Positions 52,446 to 64,000 of a stretch of DNA of 64,000 nucleotides are shown in pieces. Position 1 is the first letter of the stretch. Each line of letters begins with the position of its first letter. The notes beneath the pieces are model-generated. The model worked only from the letters and a program-made list of their open reading frames with translations. It was not told the origin of the DNA and searched no databases. Both the position numbers and the translations under genes were made by a program. Source of the stretch: Cellulomonas soli (GTDB taxonomy: Bacteria > Actinomycetota > Actinomycetes > Actinomycetales > Cellulomonadaceae); the NCBI RefSeq assembly GCF_013409305.1, contig NZ_JACBZJ010000001.1, forward strand, positions 1,488,001 through 1,552,000, written 5' to 3'.

Positions 52446-53290
52446 CAGCGCAGCCTCCGTACGAACGCCTGCCGGGCGAGCAGCCAGCCTCCGGCCGCCA
52501 TGCCGATGAGCACGACGACGTGCACGGCGACCTGCCACCCGGGCGCGGTGGTGCCGTACGTGATCGCCCGGCCGAGCTCGCTGGCGTGCCACAGGGGCGA
52601 GACCCATCCGATCCACTGCAGCCATGCCGGGAGCGTGGTGATCGGGTAGAACGTGCCGGAGAACAGGAACATCGGTGTGAACACGAAGCGCTGCACCATC
52701 GCGAACTGCCCCGAGTCGTCCTTGAGGCTCGCGGCGTACGCCATGAGCGGCAGGCCGAACGCGAGCCCGGCGAGCAGCCCGACGAACGGCAGCGCGGCCG
52801 CGGCCCACGGGTCGTCGACCCCCCCGAGCAGGAACGCCAGCAGGGCGTACACGGCCGTCGTGAAGAGCATGCGCGCTCCGACCGCCAGCACCTGACCGGC
52901 CGCGATCTGCGCGGGGGAGACCGGGGAGGCGTTCATGCCCCAGAACAGCCGCCGCCACTTGAAGCCCTCCATGACGGCGTAGGTGAACTCCTCCGTGGCC
53001 ACCGAGACCGCTGCCGTGGCGAGGAGCGCGGGTGCGACGAACTGCACGTAGTCGACCGGACCGTGCGGTCCCTGGGCGACGGGCTGGTCGATGAACGCCG
53101 CCAGGCCGAGCCCGATGCCCAGCAGGTACAGCAACGGGTTGCCCACGCTGCCGATGACGAGCGTCCAGCCGTACGCACGCATGGCTCGGAGCCGGTGCTC
53201 GGCCACGTAGAACGCGCCGAGTCGCCGCGGGCGCGCAGCCGCGACCATCGCCTCGTCGGTGAACAGGTCCGTGCTCGTCGTCGCGCTCAC
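52445..53290 (-). CDS. ABC-2 type transporter permease (proximal)
   Basis: 281 aa, six helices, paralogous to the neighbouring permease (shared VAPALLATAAVSVATEEFTYAVMEGFKW and RFVFTPMFLFSGTFYPITTLP blocks). Cytoplasmic N-terminus of about 40 residues. Its ATG overlaps the ATPase stop by 4 bp. Two permeases with one ATPase is the layout of multidrug or glycolipid exporters of the Drr type. Confidence 0.92.
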   Translation of the reverse strand: MSATTSTDLFTDEAMVAAARPRRLGAFYVAEHRLRAMRAYGWTLVIGSVGNPLLYLLGIGLGLAAFIDQPVAQGPHGPVDYVQFVAPALLATAAVSVATEEFTYAVMEGFKWRRLFWGMNASPVSPAQIAAGQVLAVGARMLFTTAVYALLAFLLGGVDDPWAAAALPFVGLLAGLAFGLPLMAYAASLKDDSGQFAMVQRFVFTPMFLFSGTFYPITTLPAWLQWIGWVSPLWHASELGRAITYGTTAPGWQVAVHVVVLIGMAAGGWLLARQAFVRRLR

Positions 53291-54213
53291 TCGATCAGGC
53301 TCCGGCCGGTCAGTCGCAGGAACACGTCCTCGAGGCTCGAACGACGCACCAGGCTGGTCGTCGGGTGCATCCCCAGGTGCGCCACCTGCTCGAGCACGGC
53401 CTCGCCGTCGGCCGCGTAGAGCAGCACCCGGTCGGGGAGCACCTCCACGCGCTCCGCCAGCCCCTCGAGCCGCACGGCCGCCTCGGCGTTGCGACCCGAG
53501 CCGAACCGCAGCTCGACGACCTCACGCGAGGAGTGGTCCCGGATCAGCTGCGACGGGCTGCCCTCGGCCATGATCCGGCCGTGGTCGACGACCACGAGCC
53601 GGTCGCACAGCTGCTCGGCCTCGTCCATGTAGTGGGTCGTCAGCACGAGTGTGGTGCCGCGCTCCTTGAGCCGGAACAGCCGGTCCCACAGCACGTGCCG
53701 GGCCTGCGGGTCCAGGCCGGTGGTCGGCTCGTCGAGCATGAGGATGCGCGGCTCGTTGATGAGTGCCCGGGCGATCGTCAACCGACGCTTCATGCCGCCG
53801 GACAGGTCGTCGACCTTGGACGCCCGCTTCTCCTCGAGCTGGGCGAACGCGAGCAGCTCGTCGGCACGCTGGGCGCACAGGGCGCGGGGAAGGCCGAAGT
53901 ACCGGCCGTAGACGATGAGGTTGTCCCGCACGCGCAGCTCGGTGTCGAGGTTGTCCTCCTGCGGGACGACCCCGAGCAGCGAGCGGATCTCCGGGCCGTG
54001 CGTGTCGGGGTCGAGACCGAGCACCCGCAGGTCCCCGCCGGTACGTGAGGAGACCGCGCCGACCATGCGCATCGTCGTGGACTTGCCCGCACCGTTGGGA
54101 CCGAGCAGGCCGAAGGACTCACCGGGGGCGACCTCGAAGTCGATGCCGTCGACGGCGGCCAGCTCACCGAAGCGCTTGGTCAGGCCGGAGGCGGCGATCA
54201 CGGGGGAGGTCAC
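53287..54213 (-). CDS. ABC transporter ATP-binding protein (DrrA type)
   Basis: 308 aa. Walker A GPNGAGKSTT, Q-loop VVPQEDN, signature LSGGMKRRLTIARAL, Walker B ILMLDEPTTGLDPQ, H-loop TTHYMDEAEQL. The extra C-terminal domain of about 80 residues is typical of DrrA/NodI ATPases. First gene of the three-gene exporter operon. Confidence 0.94.
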   Translation of the reverse strand: MTSPVIAASGLTKRFGELAAVDGIDFEVAPGESFGLLGPNGAGKSTTMRMVGAVSSRTGGDLRVLGLDPDTHGPEIRSLLGVVPQEDNLDTELRVRDNLIVYGRYFGLPRALCAQRADELLAFAQLEEKRASKVDDLSGGMKRRLTIARALINEPRILMLDEPTTGLDPQARHVLWDRLFRLKERGTTLVLTTHYMDEAEQLCDRLVVVDHGRIMAEGSPSQLIRDHSSREVVELRFGSGRNAEAAVRLEGLAERVEVLPDRVLLYAADGEAVLEQVAHLGMHPTTSLVRRSSLEDVFLRLTGRSLIE

Positions 54214-54266
54214 GACGACCCACTCTAGGAGCGCTCACCGACACCGCACAGCGGATTCCGGGACGA

Positions 54267-54298
54267 CCCGTCCGGTCCGCGCGGGCGGGCCGGACGGG
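54267..54298 (-). terminator. Hairpin terminator downstream of the PBP gene
   Basis: CCCGTCCGG ... CCGGACGGG stem in the 101-bp gap between the PBP gene (54315-56339) and the exporter operon start (54213); the inner part pairs further (TCCG/CGGG imperfectly). Confidence 0.55.
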
Positions 54299-54314
54299 CG
54301 TGCCGGACGGGCGC

Positions 54315-56339
54315 TCAGAGGGCCTGGGCTGCGGCCGAGCGCAGGAACGCGTCCATCAGCGGCCCGGCGGTGGTCGAGCCGTACTCACCGGTCTCGACGA
54401 ACACCGCCACGGCCAGGTCGCCCTGGATGGCGATCATCCACACGTGGTTGTGCAGGGCGTCGCCCTCCCCGGCCTGGGCCGTGCCCGTCTTGGCGGCGAC
54501 GGGCTCACCGGGCACGCCCTGCAGCAGCGTCGCGCCACCGTCGGTGACCACCCCGCGCATGAGCGCGTGCAACGACTCCGCCTCGGCCGCCGTGAGGGGC
54601 GTGACGTCGGCGGCCGCCGTCGTGGTCGCAGCCGTGGTCGCAGCAGTGGTCGCAGCAGTGGTCGCCGCGGTCGTCGCGTCGGGTGCCGCACCCTCGACCG
54701 GGTGGACGAGCACCGGGACCACCTGGTGCCCGGCGGCCACCGAGGCGGCGACCGTCGCCATGCCGAGCGGGGAGGCGAGCACCTGCCCCTGCCCGATCAT
54801 CGAGGCGGCGTGCGCCGTGCCCTCGGCCTGCTCGGGCACCGCACCGAGGAACGAGGCGAAGCCGAGCGACGCGTCCGGGACCAGTCCGAGTGCGCCTGCG
54901 GCGTCGACGAGCGCGGGCTGCGTCGCCTGGTCGCGGGCGCCGATGAAGGCCGTGTTGCACGAGTTCGCGAACGCCGTGCTCAACGGGATGTCGCCGTTGT
55001 GCTCGGTCGGGTAGCCGGGGAAGTTCTCGAACGCGCGACCGTCGACCGTGATCGAGGTCGGGCACGAGACCGTGGAGTCCGGCGTGAGCCCGGAGCGCAG
55101 CAGCGCGAGCGTCGAGACGACCTTGAACGTCGACCCGGGTGCGTACTGCCCGAGGGTCGCGGTCGACATCCCCTCACCGCCGGCACCGGACGCCACGGCG
55201 AGGACCTCGCCCGTCGACGGGCGCAGGGCGACGATCGCGGACGCCGGCGTCACGGCGGACAGGATCTGCTCGGCCGTGGTCTGCAGGTCGACGTCCAGCG
55301 TGGTCTCCAGCGGCGTGCCGGCGATCGGTTCCACGTGGAACAGCTCGCGCACGGCCGCGCCGTCCGCCGACGTCGCGCGGATGGTCACCCCTGGAAGTCC
55401 GCGCAGCTGGGCGTCGTACTGCCGCTGCAGGCCGCTCAGGCCCGTCTGGTCGCCTGCGACGATCGCGCCCTCGGACTGCTCGACGATCTCCGCGGTCGCC
55501 TCACCGACGGTGCCGAGGACCGGCCGGGCGAAGGTCCGGGTCGGTGCGAGCGGGATCGTGTCGGACACCAGGTTCACACCCGTGATCGACCCGAGTGCGT
55601 CCGTGTCGTACGCCGGGTCGTCGGCACGCACGACGATCGCCTCGACGAAGGCCTTCGCACCCGCGGCCGCGACCTTCGCGGCGTACGCGTCGGCGTCCAT
55701 GCCGAGGGCACCGGCGAGCGCCCGGGCGGCCGCGTCCTGCCCGGCCGCGTCGACGCGGGTCTTGTCCACCCCGACCCGCACCACGGGCCGCGGCTCGACG
55801 ATCGGGGTGCCCCCGGTCCCCACGACCGTCGCCCGTTCGGCCGCCACGCGCTCGACCGTGAGCGTCTCGCCGTCGACCAGGTCGGGTGCGAGAAGCGACG
55901 GTAGCCACGTCGTGCGCCATGCGTCCTCGGCGTCGCGGGCCAGCCGCGCGGTCGTCGTGTACGTCCACTTGCCGGCACCGACGTCCCAGCTGTAGCTGAG
56001 CTCCACCGTCGCCGCGTCCTCGTCCTTCGGGTCGACCACCGCCGTGCCCGCCTCGACGGACGGCGTCCACGGTGCGAGGCCGGCGAACGCGTCGGTGCGC
56101 ACCTGGTTGATCGTCGCCACGTCGGGAGAGCCAGCGGCGAACGTCACCCCTGCGAGGTCGCCCGAGGCGATCCCCTCCGCGAGAGCCTGCGCTGCCTTCT
56201 CGGGCCCCGGGCGGTCGGCGGAGCAGGCAGTCAGGCCGGACGCCCCGAGCGCGAGCAGTGCCAGCACCGCCGCGACGCCCCGTGCGCGCACGCGCGCCTG
56301 CGTGCGGTCCTGCCGTGGCGTACGTCCGTGCATGGTCAT
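54315..56339 (-). CDS. MecA-like class B penicillin-binding protein (lipoprotein-type N-terminus)
   Basis: 674 aa. The signal sequence ends in LGASGLTAC (lipobox-like), then an NTF2-like MecA_N domain (about 45-150), a dimerisation domain (about 155-300) and a transpeptidase domain (about 340-670). Active-site motifs: SxxK in APGSTFKVV, SxN in NSCNTAF and KTG in AAKTGTAQ. This is the PBP2a/PBP3-type domain order; such proteins often have low beta-lactam affinity, but that is not shown here. A Thr/Ala repeat (TTAATTAATTAATTAATT) of 12-bp DNA units interrupts the transpeptidase domain near residue 560-575. Confidence 0.92.
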   Translation of the reverse strand: MTMHGRTPRQDRTQARVRARGVAAVLALLALGASGLTACSADRPGPEKAAQALAEGIASGDLAGVTFAAGSPDVATINQVRTDAFAGLAPWTPSVEAGTAVVDPKDEDAATVELSYSWDVGAGKWTYTTTARLARDAEDAWRTTWLPSLLAPDLVDGETLTVERVAAERATVVGTGGTPIVEPRPVVRVGVDKTRVDAAGQDAAARALAGALGMDADAYAAKVAAAGAKAFVEAIVVRADDPAYDTDALGSITGVNLVSDTIPLAPTRTFARPVLGTVGEATAEIVEQSEGAIVAGDQTGLSGLQRQYDAQLRGLPGVTIRATSADGAAVRELFHVEPIAGTPLETTLDVDLQTTAEQILSAVTPASAIVALRPSTGEVLAVASGAGGEGMSTATLGQYAPGSTFKVVSTLALLRSGLTPDSTVSCPTSITVDGRAFENFPGYPTEHNGDIPLSTAFANSCNTAFIGARDQATQPALVDAAGALGLVPDASLGFASFLGAVPEQAEGTAHAASMIGQGQVLASPLGMATVAASVAAGHQVVPVLVHPVEGAAPDATTAATTAATTAATTAATTTAAADVTPLTAAEAESLHALMRGVVTDGGATLLQGVPGEPVAAKTGTAQAGEGDALHNHVWMIAIQGDLAVAVFVETGEYGSTTAGPLMDAFLRSAAAQAL
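54622..54669. repeat. 12-bp tandem repeat inside the PBP gene
   Basis: Four consecutive copies of a GTGGTCGCAGCA-like unit (54622, 54634, 54646, 54658; the last diverges), coding for A-A-T-T on the minus strand. The 12-bp unit is in frame, so copy-number change would alter only loop length. Confidence 0.8.
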
Positions 56340-56561
56340 CGTGCCCCCTGGCTCCGCGGTGCCGTCCCCCGGCTGCTGCCGAGGCCGTCGACGGCACCTG
56401 CCTGAGCCTCGCAGGTCAGAGGCCCGCAGCTGGGCCGAACGGACCCACCTTCACGTCACCTCCGCACCGGTCCACCCGGACGGCGGTCCGCCTGCCGGGC
56501 TGATGACCATGGAGTGGTCAAGGCAGTTCTATCGGACACCCAAAGCCGGTACCGTGCGCTC

Positions 56562-57104
56562 ATGCAGCTCGCCTCACTGAAGAACCGGATCCGGATCGCG
56601 CTCACCACGACGATCGTCGACGAGTGGAGCCTGCTGTCGACGACCTCGGGCACGAGCCGACCCACCGAGCGCGGTGTCGCGTTCCACCTGGGGTGGCACT
56701 TGCGCCCCATGATCGAGCGCGCGTGGGACATCGACTGCGAGTACAACCGCTCCGCGATGGACCTCGAGGCGGTCGTCGCGCTGGAGGACGTCGAAGGGCG
56801 AGGCATCCCCGACCTGATCGTCCACCACCGCGGCAAGCTCGGTCCCGAGCACAACCTGCTGCTGCTCGAGCTCGCGACCGACCGGATCAGCCCGGACGGC
56901 GCCGAGTTCAAGCGGGCGCGTGCGCTCCAGCAGCGGTTCGGCTACCAGTACGCCGGCCTGCTCGACCTGCGGCTGGGCATCGACGGCCACCTCATCGCGC
57001 CGCACTGGCAGTGGTCGACCCTCGAGGACGGGCCCGTCGACGACAGCGAGGTCTACACGCCCGAGATGCTCGACGACGTGATCAGCCGGACCTCGGGCGC
57101 GTAA
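56562..57104 (+). CDS. Hypothetical protein (possible nuclease-like fold)
   Basis: 180 aa from ATG 56562; a TACCGT -10-like hexamer ends 7 bp upstream and no ribosome binding site is seen, so the mRNA may be leaderless. GTG 56514 is an alternative start. Sequence features: ERAWDIDCEYNRSAMD, then GIPDLIVHHRG followed by NLLLLELA, a D...E pattern reminiscent of PD-(D/E)xK nucleases (PDLIVH...LLLELAT), but the third motif Lys is replaced by Ala. Isolated gene, divergent from the PBP gene. The fold suggestion is tentative. Confidence 0.65.
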   Translation: MQLASLKNRIRIALTTTIVDEWSLLSTTSGTSRPTERGVAFHLGWHLRPMIERAWDIDCEYNRSAMDLEAVVALEDVEGRGIPDLIVHHRGKLGPEHNLLLLELATDRISPDGAEFKRARALQQRFGYQYAGLLDLRLGIDGHLIAPHWQWSTLEDGPVDDSEVYTPEMLDDVISRTSGA

Positions 57105-57122
57105 CGGGTCTCACCGCGGCGG

Positions 57123-58370
57123 TCACCGATCGGCGCGCCGACGCCGCCGTCTGCCGGGGTCGCCGGTCCTCAGGGTGCCGCCCGCCGTCACCATCGCAGC
57201 CGCCATCGCGGCCAGGATCGCGGCCTCGTGGCCCGTCGCGCCGTCGGACCCGGCAGCCCGGTCTGCACCGGGCTGCGCCGCCTGCTCCTGGGCACCGAGC
57301 AGCGTCGAGAGCTCGTCGTGCGTGAACGTCGCAGGCGTCCGACGGGCGTGCGACGTGGCGACGTCCGGGATCGCGACGGTCTGGTCCGAGGTGGTCGCAT
57401 CCGGCGCCTGCGTGAGGCCTGAGGCCTCCACGACGAGACCCGGCACGTCACCTCTCGGCGGAGCACTGATCGTCGTCGACGGCGAGGTCACGGCCACCGC
57501 ACGCGACGGGGACATGAGCTCGACGCCGCCGGCGGCCACCACGGCCAGCATCACGGCGGACGCGATCCGCGCGGACTCCTGGTGCCCGCCCAGCAGCTCG
57601 ATGCCGTCGAGCACCGCGACGACGTCCCCGGGGAACTCGGAGAGCAGCCGCACGACCGCACCGGGGTTCCCGGACGACACGCTGCTCAACGGCAGCTCCC
57701 CCGGGCGCAGCAGGGCACGTCCACCGGGCACGTCGAGCACGGGTGTGATCGCGATCGAGTACGTCCCCCGCAGGACGTGCGCGAGGGGATCGTCCTCGCT
57801 GCGGATGCCGAACTCGACACCCGCCGAGGCGGCCAGGTCGAAGGCGCGCTCCAACGCCTCCGGGGTCTTGAGCTCGCTGATGCCGGTGGTCGGCTCCACG
57901 AGGGTGGCCGAACGCCCGTGGGCCTGCGCGAAGCCCACCGCGAAGAGGACCCCGTAGCCGGACATCCGGCCCGACTGGGTCAGCCACACCACCTCGCCGG
58001 GCACGTCCTGCTGCCGCATCACGTGCAGCGCGATCCCCGGGACGCCCAGCTCGGTGGCTCTCGCGGCCCCCTGCGCGGCTCCGGCCAGGAACCGGGCCGG
58101 CTGGCGCGGCTCACCCGTCGCGAGCACGAGGATCTGGCGTCGCGCGCACTCGATCACGGCGTGGCGGACGTCGTACACGCGTCCGCCGTCGAGCAGCGGC
58201 ACCTCAGGAGCGACCTGTGCCCAGCGCTCGGCGAACCCTCGATCCTCGACACCGGTCCGGAACCGCGTCAGCCCACCGACCATCGGGCCCAGCCGTCGCA
58301 GTGCCGCATCGGACAGGAGGTGGCCGTCCAGAACGGCCGCACCGACCCGGTCCCCGCCCACCAGAGTCAC
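57123..58370 (-). CDS. Hypothetical protein, unrecognised
   Basis: 415 aa, cytosolic by appearance. The N-terminal two thirds look globular with a glycine-rich region (WLTQSGRMSGYGVLFAVGFAQAHG) and a compact alpha/beta part (FPGDVVAVLDGIELLGGHQESARIASAVMLAVVAAGGVELM). The last 130 residues are low-complexity Pro/Thr/Ala sequence ending in a basic tail (RRRRRRADR). No catalytic motif recognised. Its stop is 19 bp from the stop of the convergent gene. Confidence 0.65.
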   Translation of the reverse strand: MTLVGGDRVGAAVLDGHLLSDAALRRLGPMVGGLTRFRTGVEDRGFAERWAQVAPEVPLLDGGRVYDVRHAVIECARRQILVLATGEPRQPARFLAGAAQGAARATELGVPGIALHVMRQQDVPGEVVWLTQSGRMSGYGVLFAVGFAQAHGRSATLVEPTTGISELKTPEALERAFDLAASAGVEFGIRSEDDPLAHVLRGTYSIAITPVLDVPGGRALLRPGELPLSSVSSGNPGAVVRLLSEFPGDVVAVLDGIELLGGHQESARIASAVMLAVVAAGGVELMSPSRAVAVTSPSTTISAPPRGDVPGLVVEASGLTQAPDATTSDQTVAIPDVATSHARRTPATFTHDELSTLLGAQEQAAQPGADRAAGSDGATGHEAAILAAMAAAMVTAGGTLRTGDPGRRRRRRADR

Positions 58371-58690
58371 CCGGCAGCCCCCCTGCGCCGCATGGACCTG
58401 CGCCTTCGCCGACCATGCTCGTCTCGCTCACGCCGAGCGGCAACAGGAGCGTCGGCGCCCGCGCTCAGCCGCATCACCGCCCGGTGCTCCCTCGAGGGCG
58501 GCGGTTCGGCTACGAGGTGCAGAGCATCCTCGTCGGTGCCGCCGAAGTGGAGACGGGTGACGTCTGCGGGATCGAACATCCGCGCGTCGCGACCAAGGAC
58601 CCGTCACCAGCAACGGCACCGGGTCCTTCGTTCGTCCTCATCGAGTCCCGGTCGTCAGCCCAAGGAGGACCAACCGTGAGGGTCTCTGGG
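58371..58690. other. Intergenic region between the unrecognised gene and tRNA-Ala
   Basis: 320 bp; open frames here are GC-rich shadows without coding character. It must hold the promoter of the minus-strand gene at 57123-58370. No gene supported. Confidence 0.5.
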
Positions 58691-58763
58691 TGGAGCCAAG
58701 GGGACTCGAACCCCTAACCCCCTGCTTGCAAAGCAGGTGCGCTACCAATTGCGCCATGGCCCC
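58691..58763 (-). tRNA. tRNA-Ala (TGC)
   Basis: 73 nt. Acceptor GGGGCCA/TGGCTCC with discriminator A, anticodon stem CCTGC/GCAGG around loop TTTGCAA (anticodon TGC), and T-loop TTCGAGT closed by AGGGG/CCCCT. CCA is not encoded. Confidence 0.96.
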
Positions 58764-58815
58764 GAGCAGCACCCGGGGGTGCCGCTGGTGGTGATCCGCA
58801 GGGCAGCAGCCCGGG

Positions 58816-58935
58816 TCACTCGAAGGTGTCGGTGACCTCGGACCACAGGTCGCGCTCGTCGCGGTCCTGCACGTACCGCTGGTACACGACGTAGCCGACG
58901 GCGGCAGCAGCCGCCAGGAGCAGGAGCTTCTTCAT
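58816..58935 (-). CDS. 39-aa membrane-anchored small protein near gyrA
   Basis: Small gene between the two tRNAs. 39 aa: MKKLLLLAAAAAVGYVVYQR, then a charged tail YVQDRDERDLWSEVTDTFE. One short hydrophobic helix or signal anchor and an acidic C-terminus with a DLW(S/A)E motif. Tiny proteins with this exact layout (hydrophobic N-terminus, DLWAEATD tail) are seen downstream of gyrA in actinobacteria. Function unknown. Reading frame and location make it a likely real gene. Confidence 0.75.
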   Translation of the reverse strand: MKKLLLLAAAAAVGYVVYQRYVQDRDERDLWSEVTDTFE

Positions 58936-58956
58936 CAGTCCCCCACGGGTCGGGAG

Positions 58957-59030
58957 TGGGCCTAACAGGACTTGAACCTGTGACCTCTTCCTTATCAGGG
59001 AAGCGCTCTAACCGTCTGAGCTATAGGCCC
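58957..59030 (-). tRNA. tRNA-Ile (GAT)
   Basis: 74 nt. Acceptor GGGCCTA/TAGGCCC with discriminator A, anticodon stem CTTCC/GGAAG around loop CTGATAA (anticodon GAT), and T-loop TTCAAGT closed by ACAGG/CCTGT. Followed downstream by tRNA-Ala, the usual Ile-Ala pair after gyrA. Confidence 0.96.
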
Positions 59031-59099
59031 GTGCGACATCCGCTGCGGGCGGGCGTGCCGTAGGAGACTACCCCAGCACGACCGCCGCACCCAAACCCG

Positions 59100-59968
59100 T
59101 CACTCGTCGGTCATCGTGACGTGCACGCCGCCGACCAGGGCGGCGACGATGTTGTACAGGAATGCGCCGATCGTCGACAGGGCCGTGATCAGGAAGACGT
59201 CGATGACGGCGACCAGCGTGGCCCCGGAGATCGTCTTGCTGAACTCGACGTACTGCAGGATGTCGATGTCGCTCTCCGTGCCCACGATCTGCGTGACGAG
59301 GTCGTCGGCCTTGGCGAAGACCTGCAGACCGTCCAGCGTGAACCAGACGACCGCGGCGGCCACCACGATCATGACGCCGATCGCGACCGACAGCAGGAAC
59401 GACAGCTTCATGACCGACCAGGGGTCGATCCGCGAGATCGACAGCCGGACGCGGCGCGGAGCGCCGTGCGGGCCCACCGTGGGCACGTGGCCGGTGGACG
59501 GCCGGGCGGAGTCACCTGCCGTGGCCGACGGGCGGGCGGCGCTCGGTGCCGAAGTGCCGGCGGCGGGGGACGTCGTGGTCATCGGGCTGTCCTTCGGGCG
59601 GGGACGGGTGAGCGAGGCTATCGCGGCCGAGGTTCCGCCGGCCGCCTTCTTGGCCCAGGCGGAGACCGAGTCGACCGCGGCGAGCAGCGGCGAGGGCAGC
59701 TCGTCACCCTCCGCCGACGACGCCGCGGAACCCGGGGCAGAGGCCTGAGCAGGGACGTCGTCGACACGCCGTGCAGGGGTCCCGTTGCCTTCGGCGCCCG
59801 TCTCCGTCCGGACCGGGTCCTCGGTCACCACGGGTGAATCCGCGCGTGCCGGCCGTGAGGCCGACGCGGCCCCGCCCGTCTGCCAGTCGCCGGAGACCGT
59901 CGACCGTCCGCCACCGGCGGGCTGGGTCGGTCGCTTGCGCGGCGGGATCGAGGGCGGGACGGCGTCTG

Positions 59969-59972
<4 letters not shown>
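59100..59972 (-). CDS. DUF3566 family membrane protein
   Basis: 290 aa. A long disordered, Pro/Ser/Ala-rich cytosolic N-terminus (about 1-165) precedes the DUF3566 domain: [44 protein letters not shown] (first helix), ...[40 protein letters not shown] (second helix and end). Always found just downstream of gyrA in actinobacteria; coupled to gyrA by a 4-bp overlap. Related proteins affect cell-envelope and gyrase-linked processes, but the function is not established. Confidence 0.92.
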
Positions 59973-62590
<2,618 letters not shown>

Positions 62591-62637
62591 TGCTTCTCAA
62601 GTCCTTCGGTCGTGGGAGCGTCGGGGTCGTCCCCACG

Positions 62638-64000
<1,363 letters not shown>

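Noticed and set aside
54622..54669. CRISPR-like array
   Set aside because: Repeats are 12 bp, contiguous and in frame within a protein gene, without spacers.

Overview
The window is about 64 kb of very GC-rich DNA. Codon usage, frequent GTG starts, 4-bp stop/start overlaps and the gene families present (FHA/PASTA-kinase cluster, CrgA, DUF3566 protein next to gyrA, class E sortase, DUF881) point to an actinobacterium, probably a Cellulomonas-like member of the Micrococcales. The genus is inferred, not proven. The gyrB-gyrA end suggests the replication origin lies a few kb beyond the right edge.

Layout: (1) 1-14.8 kb is ordinary chromosomal accessory content. It holds a histidine phosphatase cut by the window edge, a pentapeptide-repeat-like protein, an EAL/HDOD protein, a GDPD phosphodiesterase, RidA and GNAT proteins, a 1,122-aa Ig/Fn3 surface protein with an LAATG sorting signal, decayed fragments (8.7-9.8 kb), a DHFR-like reductase, a small secreted protein, and a four-gene operon (lipoprotein, peptidoglycan-binding adaptor, ABC ATPase, MacB-type permease). 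(2) 14.835-36.826 kb looks like one integrated island. An 87-bp direct repeat (82/87 identical) containing a terminator hairpin lies at both ends, and the right copy abuts the 3' end of tRNA-Leu(CAG). The island carries IS256 and ISL3 remnants, a compact class I lanthipeptide operon (16.3-25.3 kb), an intact IS3-family element flanked by a 3-bp GTT duplication, a gene truncated by that IS, an XRE/ImmA-IrrE regulator-peptidase, a run of unrecognised minus-strand genes, and a coupled pair encoding a degenerate tyrosine-recombinase-like protein and a DDE transposase. (3) 36.8-45.9 kb is the conserved growth and division cluster tRNA-Leu, fhaA, fhaB, pstP, ftsW/rodA, pbpA, pknA, pknB. (4) 46-64 kb holds a glutamine amidotransferase, a small membrane protein, class E sortase, a DUF881 protein, crgA, rhomboid protease, cyclophilin, an ABC-2 drug-type exporter, a MecA-like PBP, tRNA-Ala, a 39-aa conserved-type small protein, tRNA-Ile, a DUF3566 protein, gyrA and partial gyrB.

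The most notable content is the lanthipeptide system. A 59-aa precursor has an FDLD leader motif and an 8-cysteine C-terminal half. It is followed by two different LanC cyclases, a full-length LanB dehydratase, an exporter and an ATPase/permease pair, all joined by stop/start overlaps or a 3-nt gap. No leader protease and no two-component regulator were seen. The class E sortase at 46.8 kb is the likely enzyme for anchoring the LAATG surface protein at 5.4 kb.
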